DNA from: Pullilachnospira sp963929535
Lineage (GTDB): Bacteria; Bacillota; Clostridia; Lachnospirales; Lachnospiraceae
Length of the DNA stretch: 64,000 bases
Direction: 5' to 3'
Assembly (NCBI GenBank): GCA_963929535.1
Contig: CAWVIZ010000016.1
Span: forward strand, 62,001-126,000
In this document: positions 27,512 to 35,932 of the stretch, piece after piece
Position numbering within the stretch: position 1 is the first letter of the stretch
How the letters are laid out: each line of letters opens with the position of its first letter
Notes under the pieces: generated by a model
The model's database searches: none
What the model saw: the letters and a program-made list of their open reading frames with translations, nothing else
What the model was told of the DNA's origin: nothing
Program-made: the position numbers and the translations under genes

Positions 27512-28633
27512 CTATAATAGGAAGTCCGCCAGGATGGGATTGCTGACGCTGATCCCGGCTCTGGTAAGCATGAGCCTTCCGTTTTCTTCCCGGAGAAATC
27601 CTCCGGAAACGTACCGACTGATCACTTCTCCGTACACCTGGCGGATCCCGCATCCAAAGGTTTCCGAAAATTCCGCTTCGCTGATCCCCTCTGTCATACG
27701 CAGTCCCAGGAACATAAATTCCTCCATCTGCGCCTGCCGGTCCAGAAGCTCCTCGTCCCTGCGCAGCTTTTCGGGAGAACTGCTGTCCCGGAGATATTCC
27801 TCCATGTTCCGGGTGTTGGAAAAACGCCGTCCGCCCATAAGGGAAGCGCTTCCCAGCCCCAGTCCCAGATATTCCGTTCTTTTCCAGTAGCCCACATTAT
27901 GACGGCACTGATATCCCGGCCTGGCGTAATTGGAGATCTCATACTGACGATATCCGTACTCTTCCAGGATCTCATGGGTGCGCTCATACATCAGCCGCTC
28001 TTCCTCCTCCGGGGGCAGGGAAAGCTTCTGTCCGGCAAACGGGGTTCCCTCCTCAATGATCAGACTGTAGGCGGACAGATGCTCCGGCCCCAGCCCGGCC
28101 ACGGACCGCAGGCTTTTCTCCCAGGAAACGATCCCCTGTCCGGGAAGCCCCGACATCAGATCCACATTGATATTGGAAAAGCCCGCCTCTCTGGCCATGG
28201 AAAAACTCTCCAGAAATTCCTCCCAGGTATGGATCCGTCCCAGCAGGCGAAGCTCCCCATTATCCGCGGATTGGCAGCCGAAACTGATCCTGTTTGCCCC
28301 TCCCGCCCGGTAATGGGACAGTTTTTCCGGGGTTACCGTACCGGGATTTGCCTCCAGGGAAATTTCCGCGTCCCCGGTCAGGATAAAATTTTCTCTGACG
28401 CAGGCAAGGATTTCCTCCATCCACTCTCCCGGCAGCAGCGAAGGGGTCCCTCCCCCCACAAACACCGACGTCACCCGGACATCTCCGGCCATTTTCGATG
28501 CCCGGATCTCCCCCAGCAGAGCGTCCTTATACTGTCTCTGCCTTTCCAGGTCCCCAGGGCCGGAAAGGAAATCGCAGTAGCCGCATTTCTGCGCGCAGAA
28601 CGGTATATGCAGATATAACTCTATTTCTCTCAT
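27512..28633 (-). CDS. hemW: Radical-SAM heme chaperone HemW
   Basis: 373 residues. The radical SAM cysteines CAQKCGYCDF (CxxxCxxC) lie near residues 13-20, followed by VFVGGGTPSLLPGEW, NPGTVTPEKL and the NVDLMSGLPGQ motif. It has the HemN-C domain at the end. The CxxxCxxC without the extra downstream cysteine is typical of HemW rather than of coproporphyrinogen dehydrogenase HemN. HemW delivers heme to membrane respiratory proteins. In related genomes it follows lepA; here about 14 kb separate them. Confidence 0.92.
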   Translation of the reverse strand: MREIELYLHIPFCAQKCGYCDFLSGPGDLERQRQYKDALLGEIRASKMAGDVRVTSVFVGGGTPSLLPGEWMEEILACVRENFILTGDAEISLEANPGTVTPEKLSHYRAGGANRISFGCQSADNGELRLLGRIHTWEEFLESFSMAREAGFSNINVDLMSGLPGQGIVSWEKSLRSVAGLGPEHLSAYSLIIEEGTPFAGQKLSLPPEEEERLMYERTHEILEEYGYRQYEISNYARPGYQCRHNVGYWKRTEYLGLGLGSASLMGGRRFSNTRNMEEYLRDSSSPEKLRRDEELLDRQAQMEEFMFLGLRMTEGISEAEFSETFGCGIRQVYGEVISRYVSGGFLREENGRLMLTRAGISVSNPILADFLL

Positions 28634-28655
28634 TTATGATTCCTCCATTTGTCTC

Positions 28656-28684
28656 ATATTATCACATTTACTCAGAGGGGTAAA
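28656..28684 (-). promoter_or_regulatory. Promoter of hemW
   Basis: TTTACC and TAATAT on the minus strand, 17-base spacer, about 25 bases before the hemW ATG, whose ribosome binding site is GGAGG. Confidence 0.5.
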
Positions 28685-28727
28685 TGGCCGCTGTCCGCCT
28701 GCGGGGTATTTGACCCTCGCGGCAGTC

Positions 28728-28759
28728 GCCAAATGGACATGCAGGCATGTCCGCTTGGC
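28728..28759. repeat. Stem-loop, probable intergenic repeat unit
   Basis: Arms GCCAA and GGACATGC pair with GCATGTCC and TTGGC around an AG loop with small internal mismatches. A second smaller hairpin (GGGT/ACCC) lies just before it around 28694-28716. It is placed between divergent genes and looks like a mobile palindromic repeat rather than a terminator. Confidence 0.5.
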
Positions 28760-28796
28760 TCGTTGCTCGCGGGAATAAAAATTTTCTCCCGGAGTA

Positions 28797-28825
28797 TTGA
28801 CGTCCTCTCTCTTCTGCAGTATTAT
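28797..28825 (+). promoter_or_regulatory. Sigma-A promoter of the SPFH operon
   Basis: TTGACG at 28797-28802 and TATTAT at 28820-28825, 17-base spacer; TATAAT also occurs three bases later. The transcription start would fall in the inverted repeat at 28827-28847. Confidence 0.65.
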
Positions 28826-28826
28826 A

Positions 28827-28847
28827 ATGATATCAAATTAATATCAT
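28827..28847. promoter_or_regulatory. Candidate operator (inverted repeat) at the SPFH promoter
   Basis: Perfect inverted repeat ATGATAT-N7-ATATCAT directly over the predicted transcription start, with a third half-site-like ATATCAG at 28851-28857. Its place suggests repression of the SPFH operon, possibly by the small ribbon-helix-helix protein encoded downstream. Confidence 0.5.
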
Positions 28848-28918
28848 TTTATATCAGATGACGGATTCTTCACCGCCCAGCGCGGCCAGATAAGATCCGC
28901 GTCTACGGAGGTAAGATT

Positions 28919-29914
28919 ATGGAGAAATCTAAAATCACTGAGGAGCGTATCCTAAAACCTGTAAGCGGGTTCCCCATGCTGTTTCTCTCCATCCTTCTGA
29001 TGGTTGGCGGAACGGCGTTCTTTGTACTGGGACTGATCGGTTCCACCGCCGGTCCCGACCGCAACCAGGTGATCCACCCGGTGCTTCTGGGCCTTTCCAT
29101 CACTGTGTTTGTGGTCTGCCTGATCGCTGGTCCGATCCTGCTGGCCGGCCTGAAGGTGATCCATCCCAATGAAGCCCTGGTGCTGACCCTTTTCGGAGAT
29201 TACTACGGAACCCTGTACCAGCCAGGCTTCTATTGGGTAGTGCCTTTCTGCACTGCCGTCAATCCCGCGGCAGACCGGACACCCATTTCCGCAGGCAAAA
29301 ACTATTCGGGCATGGTTTCCGTAAAAAAGACCATTTCCCTGAAGACCATGACCCTGGATAATCAGAAGCAGAAGGTGAACGATGAACTGGGGAATCCCAT
29401 TGAGATCGGGACCGTGGTGATCTGGAAGGTTACCAACGCCACCAAAGCTGTGCTGAATGTGGAGAATTTTTCCCGGTACCTGTCCATCCAGTGCGATGCT
29501 ATCACCAGAAACGCCGCCCGCCGCTACCCTTACGATACTTCCGAAGGCAGCGCGGAGAAATCCCTGCGGGGCAGCAGCCAGGAGATCGCGGATATCATGC
29601 AGGAAGAACTGCAGTCCAAAGTGGAGGACGCGGGAATCGTTATTGAGGACGTACGGATCACCCATCTGGCCTACGCCCCTGAGATCGCATCCGCCATGCT
29701 GCAGCGTCAGCAGGCTGCCGCCATCATCGACGCCCGTCAGAAGATCGTGGAGGGAGCTGTGGGAATGGTGCAGATGGCATTGCAGCAGCTCTCGGAAAAT
29801 GATATTGTAGAACTGGATGAAGAACGGAAGGCCGCCATGGTCAGCAACCTGCTGGTGGTACTGTGCGGCAACAAGGATCCTCAGCCGGTTGTGAACAGCG
29901 GAAGTCTGTATTAA
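28919..29914 (+). CDS. SPFH / Band 7 domain membrane protein
   Basis: 331 residues. Two transmembrane helices lie near residues 20-42 and 55-77, then an SPFH domain from about 80 to 265 with VIHPNEALVLTLFGDYYGTL, RNAARRYPYD and IVIEDVRITHLAYAPEIASAML. It ends in a Gln/Ala-rich helix. SPFH proteins (flotillin, prohibitin and stomatin-like) form oligomeric rings in membranes and often control proteases or microdomains. Two N-terminal helices rather than one is a feature of the bacterial subgroup with this gene order. GGAGGT site before the ATG. It is followed by a ribbon-helix-helix gene. Confidence 0.9.
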   Translation: MEKSKITEERILKPVSGFPMLFLSILLMVGGTAFFVLGLIGSTAGPDRNQVIHPVLLGLSITVFVVCLIAGPILLAGLKVIHPNEALVLTLFGDYYGTLYQPGFYWVVPFCTAVNPAADRTPISAGKNYSGMVSVKKTISLKTMTLDNQKQKVNDELGNPIEIGTVVIWKVTNATKAVLNVENFSRYLSIQCDAITRNAARRYPYDTSEGSAEKSLRGSSQEIADIMQEELQSKVEDAGIVIEDVRITHLAYAPEIASAMLQRQQAAAIIDARQKIVEGAVGMVQMALQQLSENDIVELDEERKAAMVSNLLVVLCGNKDPQPVVNSGSLY

Positions 29915-29976
29915 TTTTCCGGCGGCAGGTTTGAAGGCTGAACTGTTACGTTTTTCCCAACAGAAAGGGGGCTGTT

Positions 29977-30150
29977 ATGGCCGACTCAAAGCAGAAGGAT
30001 AAAGCAAAAAAGCAGATTCCCCTCCGGCTGTCCGCTTCCCTTTATGAAGATCTGGCCCAGTGGGCGGAGGATGAATTCCGGTCAGTGAACGGCCAGATCG
30101 AATATCTGCTGACGGAATGCGTCAGGAAGCGGAAGGGGAAAAAAGACTGA
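29977..30150 (+). CDS. Arc-like ribbon-helix-helix DNA-binding protein (57 aa)
   Basis: 57 residues from an ATG preceded by AAAGGGGG. After a lysine-rich N terminus, QIPLRLSASLYEDLAQWAED forms the beta-strand plus first helix and FRSVNGQIEYLLTECVRKRK the second helix of the Arc/MetJ fold, with the turn around SVNGQ. Such proteins dimerise and bind palindromic operators. It is co-transcribed with the SPFH gene, ends just before a strong terminator, and could autoregulate through the inverted repeat at the operon promoter. Function of the pair is unknown; a toxin gene is not present, so an antitoxin role is unlikely. Confidence 0.85.
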   Translation: MADSKQKDKAKKQIPLRLSASLYEDLAQWAEDEFRSVNGQIEYLLTECVRKRKGKKD

Positions 30151-30151
30151 A

Positions 30152-30196
30152 AAAAAATACGAAAGAGGCAATGTTCCGTCCTCTTTCGTATTTTTT
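30152..30196. terminator. Bidirectional intrinsic terminator
   Basis: A 17-bp perfect stem (AATACGAAAGAGG / CCTCTTTCGTATT plus A/T ends) with a run of A before and T after, so it works on both strands. It separates the SPFH operon from the convergent sugar locus. Confidence 0.92.
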
Positions 30197-30204
30197 CTGC
30201 TCAT

Positions 30205-32631
30205 TCAGCGTTCCTTTCGATACAAAGGCACCGTTTCCCGGAGCAGCTGGCCATTTTCCCGCTTCTCCTGGTGATAGATTCCCCATTCTCTGCCATGAGA
30301 GTAAAAGCAGGTAAAGTTATCCCGGGAGATTTTGGGATCAAAGGAAATTTCTCCATGAGGGATATCGAATCTGTAGCCTGACAACGCTGTCAGAAGCCCC
30401 CAGGCCGCCATGGACCGGGCATAGTGGTGACCGCATTCCAGTTCATCGTATGGACTTCTTCTTTTTCCATTATAGCGTTCTCTCAGAGTTTTCACAATCT
30501 GCATGGCTTCTTCCGGCATGCCTTCATAGATCAGCTGTACCGCCACCTGATACTCTATTCCCGTCCAGATCTCATCACTGTACACAAACGGCTGTCCGGG
30601 CCGTCCCCCTTTGGGCCAGCTGCATAATATCAGCCCGCCCTCATCCTGATAGGCATAAGCCCGCTGAACACTTTCATGATTCTCCAGAGTTTCCTGGAAG
30701 TTATATTTGAAAACCGAAGCGGCCGCCTGCTTCACATGCTCCCTGGGGAGAATATATCCCAAACCGCACACATGTGCCAGCTCCTGTCCCAGTATCTGAT
30801 CCGCCAGACATCCTTTCCCAAACTGATACTTATATCTGTTCAGATCCTCTCCGGAAATTCCCTGCTGGTAATACTCTCCATTCCAGAGAATCTCATCCAT
30901 TTTCCGGCTTCCGCGGGCGCCTATATCCCGCCATCTGGCAGCCCGTTCTGTTTCTCCCAGATAATCAGCCATCCGGGCTCCCGCTTCCAACGCCGCATAC
31001 AACATGGAGTTTGTAAGAGAATTGATTCCATAGAACTCGATATCATATGTGTTATGCTGCTGGCTGTCCATGACTCCATCGCCGTCCCGATCCCAATACT
31101 TCAGCGAGAAGTCCAGTGCCAGGACCACTTTTCCCCATACTTCCCTTAAAAACTGATCATCTCCGGTCAGCATCCACTCTCTGTATACCCGCACGATCGT
31201 ACCCGTCTGACCGTCCGCTGCCGGAAGCATCTCCCAGGGTTTCCCATCCAGATACGTTTTTCCCCGGAATGCCATCTTTCCCTGCCGGTCCGTCTCCCTC
31301 AGGAATTCATTCCTTCTGGCGCTAATCTCCAGTTCGGGAAAAAGAAAGGCCAGCGCCTGCGCATAATTCCAGACGTGAGTACAGGTTCCCGGACAGCTTC
31401 CCGCATGATCAAAACATCCCTCCCAGGCAAAAAAGCTGCCGTCCTCCACACGGAAGCAGGTATTGGAACGTATCACAGTGATGGCAGAAACCAGAGACTC
31501 TATCACATCCGCATCCAGTGTTGTGCTGTAGAGGGCATCCGCGAACAGACGGCTTTCCCGGTACAGACGTTCCTTATTTCCCACAAAATATTTCATAACG
31601 GCAGCCGCGTCCGGCCATACAGAACTGTAATAGTTTTTCCATACTTTCCGGTGAGCTGTATCTGCCGGATCCGCATGGCCGTCCGGCCACCATCCGTAGC
31701 GATTGGGAAAATTCCATGTAAAATAAAAGGTGAATGTTTTTGTCTCCCCTGGAAGAATACGCTCTCTGGCCGCGACAGATCCCACAATATGCGGCCATGG
31801 CGTGGCTCCTATATTGGATCCGGCCGCATTGGTGCTTACATCGTCATTCAGCCGACCATCCTCCCGAAAATCCTGCCAGAATTCTTCCGCTCCATCCCAC
31901 CAGCCTCCGGTCTGCCACTGGTGCTTTACCGTCACGTCTTTGTTGGTTGTGGCCAGCATCATGGTCCCGTCTGTAACATCATCCTTTTCCAGTCCTTCGT
32001 TGGCAAACAGGACGCCCCTCAGGCCTTCCCACTGTTTCTGCACATTGTAGGGTCTGCCCTTCCGTTTTAGCCGATCGAACCCGTCGTATGATACAAACCC
32101 TATATCGTTGTACATCGTTCCGCAGACCGACACCAACGCTTCCCTGCCGGAGACATTCCTGACCTCATACTGCATCTGAAAACCCGGAATGCCAGAATCG
32201 GTACTATTCAGCGGAATAAACGGCGTATAGGCAGTCAATATCACCTCCAAAGGAAGATCTTCTCTCTCCAGCCGGAATTTGTAAAACGGATAATTGGTGG
32301 TTTCCTCACACCGGTGGAACCTTGGCAGTCCCAGCAGCTCCGCTGAAGGGTGTCCCAGCGCCTTATCGCTGATTCCCTCAGGCGCCGCCTCCAGGATCAG
32401 CGCCCGGGATCTTTCCCCTTGAAACCGGCTCCAGATGGAAAAGAATGTATATGGGATCTTTAATTTTTTATCCGGATGATTGCGAATTTCAAAATCGCAC
32501 AGTCTGGCTGACGCATCCAGAGAAATATTCCCGGTGCCAATTCCTCCCAGAAGCGCCCGGAATGCCCCTGCCTGATTGGTATAGGTCTTCGTATTTTTCC
32601 TGATCTGCTCTTCATTGATGTGATTTTTCAT
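30205..32631 (-). CDS. GH116-family glycosidase (beta-glucosidase / glucosylceramidase-like)
   Basis: 808 residues without signal peptide, hence cytoplasmic. An N-terminal beta-sandwich (to about 330) begins FRALLGGIGTGNISLDA, typical of the GH116 N domain. The catalytic (alpha/alpha)6 barrel follows, with HNTYDIEFYGINS (Glu532, the likely nucleophile) and YSDEIWTGIEYQVA (Asp686, the likely acid/base), matching the Glu/Asp pair of the family. These enzymes cleave beta-glucosides, and some act on other sugars. It is the last gene of the sugar locus, 175 bases after ribokinase, with a GGAGG site. Likely substrate: the imported glycoside or a breakdown product. Confidence 0.85.
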   Translation of the reverse strand: MKNHINEEQIRKNTKTYTNQAGAFRALLGGIGTGNISLDASARLCDFEIRNHPDKKLKIPYTFFSIWSRFQGERSRALILEAAPEGISDKALGHPSAELLGLPRFHRCEETTNYPFYKFRLEREDLPLEVILTAYTPFIPLNSTDSGIPGFQMQYEVRNVSGREALVSVCGTMYNDIGFVSYDGFDRLKRKGRPYNVQKQWEGLRGVLFANEGLEKDDVTDGTMMLATTNKDVTVKHQWQTGGWWDGAEEFWQDFREDGRLNDDVSTNAAGSNIGATPWPHIVGSVAARERILPGETKTFTFYFTWNFPNRYGWWPDGHADPADTAHRKVWKNYYSSVWPDAAAVMKYFVGNKERLYRESRLFADALYSTTLDADVIESLVSAITVIRSNTCFRVEDGSFFAWEGCFDHAGSCPGTCTHVWNYAQALAFLFPELEISARRNEFLRETDRQGKMAFRGKTYLDGKPWEMLPAADGQTGTIVRVYREWMLTGDDQFLREVWGKVVLALDFSLKYWDRDGDGVMDSQQHNTYDIEFYGINSLTNSMLYAALEAGARMADYLGETERAARWRDIGARGSRKMDEILWNGEYYQQGISGEDLNRYKYQFGKGCLADQILGQELAHVCGLGYILPREHVKQAAASVFKYNFQETLENHESVQRAYAYQDEGGLILCSWPKGGRPGQPFVYSDEIWTGIEYQVAVQLIYEGMPEEAMQIVKTLRERYNGKRRSPYDELECGHHYARSMAAWGLLTALSGYRFDIPHGEISFDPKISRDNFTCFYSHGREWGIYHQEKRENGQLLRETVPLYRKER

Positions 32632-32806
32632 AAAACCTCCCGCATCTGTTGTCCGCCAGATCCGTTTCCCAGCTTACCTCTTCTGGTCCGTCCCATTACC
32701 GCCTGCCCATCGGATTCTCCCGGCGCTGTTTCTCCTTCCGGCATACCAGTCAGCCTCTCTGGAGCAGAAGCGCTTCTGCCTGCAGATACTCCCCGCCGCT
32801 TTGCTT

Positions 32807-33739
32807 TTATACCGGACTTTCACTGCAATGCCCCAGTGATTCCTCCACCTCTGCCAGCGTGGGAATGGAAGACTGGGCGCCTTTTCTCGTAACCACAATG
32901 GACGATACATGATTGGCAAAAGCGGCGGCCTCTCTGATATCCTTTCCCTGGGCCAGTTGAAAGGCCACTGCCGCGGTAAATGCGTCTCCTCCCGCCGTGG
33001 TATCAATGGCGCAGACTTTTCTGGCCGGAATCCGCACAATGCCCGTCTCCTGAGAATCCAAGTAAACGCCCTTTTCCCCCAGCGTGACCAGAACATTCCG
33101 GACTCCCCTGCCGCGGATACAGGCTGCCGCTTTTCCGATATTGGAATCGATATCCCTGATCCCGGTAAGCATGGCCAATTCCGTTTCATTGGGCTTGATG
33201 ATATCAATATACTGATACAGTTCCTCCGGAAAATGCTTTGGCACCGGCGCCGGATCCAGAATGACCGTTTTGCCCATGGCTTTGGCTGCTTTCGCAGTAT
33301 AGCAAACGGTTTCCACCGGTATCTCCATCTGCAGCAGTACCATATCCGCGGAACGGATCAGTTCCATATTCTCATCGATATCGTCACAGGACAACGTTCT
33401 GTTGGCGCCGGAAACCACTACAATGCTGTTGTCTCCCTCGCCATTCACCGTTATCAGGGCTACTCCCGTAGCTTCTTCTTTTCTGATCACATGGGAAACA
33501 TCCACATTTGCCTCTCTCAGGTTCTTCAAAAGGATCTCTCCATAAGAATCACAGCCCACTGCCCCAAGGATCGAAACATCTGCCCCCAGACGTCCCGCCG
33601 CATAGGTCTGATTGGCCCCCTTCCCCCCTGGGATAAGCTCCATCCTGTCAGCAAGGATCGTCTCTCCCGTGGCAGGCGCGTGATCCACATTGACCACCAT
33701 ATCCATGTTGAGGCTTCCGACTACTAAAATTTTCTTCAT
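32807..33739 (-). CDS. rbsK: Ribokinase
   Basis: 310 residues, the usual PfkB ribokinase length. Motifs: VVGSLNMDMVV, sugar-binding GGKGANQ (residues 38-44), NETE (184-187) of the NxxE magnesium motif, and the active-site loop DTTAGGD (246-252) with the catalytic Asp. It phosphorylates D-ribose (or a close analogue such as deoxyribose) at O5. It lies between the ADP-ribosylglycohydrolase-like gene and the GH116 gene, so free ribose may be a product of the locus. A second, fused PfkB domain is encoded by the regulator at 39476. Confidence 0.9.
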   Translation of the reverse strand: MKKILVVGSLNMDMVVNVDHAPATGETILADRMELIPGGKGANQTYAAGRLGADVSILGAVGCDSYGEILLKNLREANVDVSHVIRKEEATGVALITVNGEGDNSIVVVSGANRTLSCDDIDENMELIRSADMVLLQMEIPVETVCYTAKAAKAMGKTVILDPAPVPKHFPEELYQYIDIIKPNETELAMLTGIRDIDSNIGKAAACIRGRGVRNVLVTLGEKGVYLDSQETGIVRIPARKVCAIDTTAGGDAFTAAVAFQLAQGKDIREAAAFANHVSSIVVTRKGAQSSIPTLAEVEESLGHCSESPV

Positions 33740-33776
33740 ATACTTATCCTTTCAGGCTTTCGTAAGTCTATGATCA

Positions 33777-35915
33777 TTACGCCTTTACCTCAATTTTCCG
33801 ATATTTCGCATGACTTCCGTTCCGTACAGAAATCCCCACGGAACCGGTAAGGTACGGCCGGTTATCGTCCGTCGCTTCCAGGCATCCTCCCTCAAACTCG
33901 GCCCGGATCCTGTTTCCGTTCACCGCAATGGAAACTCTGTACTCTTTTCCCGCAGCCCAATTGCAGTCCATTTCCTTCAACGTCTGATAACCGTTGTCGT
34001 TTTTCAGGATTGCGGCTTTTCCATTGGGCAGAAATCCGAACGCGTAAGAACGGACAGCCCCCTGCACTCTCACATTTATCATGTGGCACTCCCCTGTAAG
34101 CGGGGTGAGATAAAAGACGGCTTCATAATCCCTCCAGTCATATCTGCCGGTGTACGCTTCGGCAAAATCAGCGCAGGAAAGATGCAGTTCATTGTCGTTT
34201 AAATACATTAATCCTTTTAATTTCGTAAACTGGCTGACTTCTCTGTGAAGCCCGGTCCATACTTCTTCCTGCTCATTCTTAAAATCCACCGCATATTCCG
34301 GCTGACCATCGGCATACAGATCATCCACCAGGCCCGCGAAATCAAATATCTGCGTATGGGTTCCTTCCACATGAAAGCAGAATCCCATCTCTCCCAGCAG
34401 TGCGCCTTCCAGCGCCGGAACCTGAAATTCCAGTTCCCTCCACTGGCCTTTGACCAGCTGTACCTTCTGTCCCTGGAATATCTTTCCGGAGTGAAGGTCC
34501 TTCACATACAGACTCACCAGCGCCTCCGTTCCGTACTCGGGGATCATTGCGCTGCCGTGGATCGTCTGCCCCGGGTAAACGAGAGGCGAAAAACAGGGAT
34601 CGTATCTGCTGTCGTTAAAATCTCCGGGTACATAATAGGTCTTCTTATAAACGAATACATTTTCTCCCGGTTCCACCGGTTTCGCTATGAATTTCAGGCT
34701 TCTGCTCCCCGAATGGGCCGCCTCATCAGTATTCACGACAGCACATTCTCTTTCCCCTGTATTTTTCGCCGTATCCAATGTCTCTACTCTCACACGCATG
34801 GCATGGGTAGATCCCGGGAATTCAAAATGGCAGCTGTCGATCTTCTTGCTGACGATCTCATCCCATGGCTCCGGAACAGGCTCGCCAGCCACTGCATAGG
34901 CCAGTTTTGTGATGTAGGCTGCCCCGTATGGAATGTCCATGATGTTCATGGATCCTACCACGCTGGAGCAGATCAGCAGATCGTTAATGGGTTTTCTCCA
35001 TCTGCAGTAGTCGATACCTTCCAGTCCGTTCCGCACACCCATGATCGTAGCCACATTTCCCACATTGCAGTCGGTATCCCACCCGCACATATTGCAGATA
35101 CAGAGTGTATCAGAGAAATCTCCGTTTCCATACAGCAGCGCCAAGATCATGACCGCGATATTGGGTATGATATGGCAGTTGCCCGGATATCTGTCATATC
35201 CGAAATGATCATAAATATATCTGAAGCAGGCTCTCCAGTCATCGGGAGCCTTCCGGTGATAATCCATCACCGCCCGGACTGCCCTGGCATACTCACAGTC
35301 GGCAGGGATATAGGACAGTCCTTTTTCCAGAATTTTACGGATGTCTTTTTCCTCAAATGCGACGCTGATGCATACCGCTATAAAGATCCCTCCGTAGATC
35401 CCGTTCCCGTCATGGGTAACGCTGGCAGCTTCTTTTGCGTATTTTGCAGCCAGATCCGGATTGCCCGGAGCGACCAGCCCCCAGGTATCGATAAAAATCT
35501 GTCCGCCTATCTGCTCCGCCATCGTGGAGCCGTTCTGCTCCATGCTGCCGCTTCGCGGCGCCGGAATCCCATTTCTCAAGTTCAGATACGCTGTGTGCTC
35601 TGTGGAAATGCCGTATCCTCCCCACCAGAAAAATCCATGTTCAAATGGCGCGTAATTCAGCAGAGCTTCGCCCACGTCCTGGGCTTTCAGATCAAAGCCA
35701 TGGCGCCCATCCTCCAGCGCCCTTAAGAAAAAGAGCGGACCGTTGCTGTCGTCGTCCGCGGCAAACTCCCGGTAGTCCACCGGATAGTCCGAGATTTCGC
35801 CATAAATATTTTTGATCTTTTCGTAGGTCCACCCTTCGATGGGAGCTCCCAGACGGATACCGATAATTTTTGCCAGCCAGCCGGCATATATTTTTTCAAT
35901 ATATTCTTTCTTCAT
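33777..35915 (-). CDS. ADP-ribosylglycohydrolase-family protein with C-terminal beta-sandwich
   Basis: 712 residues, about twice the size of a simple family member. Residues 1-365 are the all-helical ARH/DraG fold: YAGWLAKIIGIRLGAPIEG, metal ligands in ADDDSNG (54-58), THDGNGIYGG (167-176) and the WDTDCNVG motif (279-286). These residues hold two magnesium ions in true hydrolases that release ADP-ribose or other N- or O-ribosyl groups. Residues from about 430 to 712 form one or two beta-rich, carbohydrate-binding-like domains. No signal peptide. Lying between the permease and ribokinase genes it probably cleaves a ribosyl or related glycosidic bond of the imported substrate. That is inference, not proven for this subfamily. 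Confidence 0.8.
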   Translation of the reverse strand: MKKEYIEKIYAGWLAKIIGIRLGAPIEGWTYEKIKNIYGEISDYPVDYREFAADDDSNGPLFFLRALEDGRHGFDLKAQDVGEALLNYAPFEHGFFWWGGYGISTEHTAYLNLRNGIPAPRSGSMEQNGSTMAEQIGGQIFIDTWGLVAPGNPDLAAKYAKEAASVTHDGNGIYGGIFIAVCISVAFEEKDIRKILEKGLSYIPADCEYARAVRAVMDYHRKAPDDWRACFRYIYDHFGYDRYPGNCHIIPNIAVMILALLYGNGDFSDTLCICNMCGWDTDCNVGNVATIMGVRNGLEGIDYCRWRKPINDLLICSSVVGSMNIMDIPYGAAYITKLAYAVAGEPVPEPWDEIVSKKIDSCHFEFPGSTHAMRVRVETLDTAKNTGERECAVVNTDEAAHSGSRSLKFIAKPVEPGENVFVYKKTYYVPGDFNDSRYDPCFSPLVYPGQTIHGSAMIPEYGTEALVSLYVKDLHSGKIFQGQKVQLVKGQWRELEFQVPALEGALLGEMGFCFHVEGTHTQIFDFAGLVDDLYADGQPEYAVDFKNEQEEVWTGLHREVSQFTKLKGLMYLNDNELHLSCADFAEAYTGRYDWRDYEAVFYLTPLTGECHMINVRVQGAVRSYAFGFLPNGKAAILKNDNGYQTLKEMDCNWAAGKEYRVSIAVNGNRIRAEFEGGCLEATDDNRPYLTGSVGISVRNGSHAKYRKIEVKA

Positions 35916-35932
35916 AAAAACCTCCGTAGTTC

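Noticed and set aside
29977..30150. Ribbon-helix-helix gene as antitoxin of a toxin-antitoxin pair
   Set aside because: No small toxin gene adjoins it; the only partner is the 331-residue SPFH membrane protein.
34245..35726. 493-codon open frame on the plus strand
   Set aside because: It is antisense to the ADP-ribosylglycohydrolase-family gene, has no recognisable motifs, and its residue pattern (many His, Arg and Ile in odd places) is that of a shadow frame.
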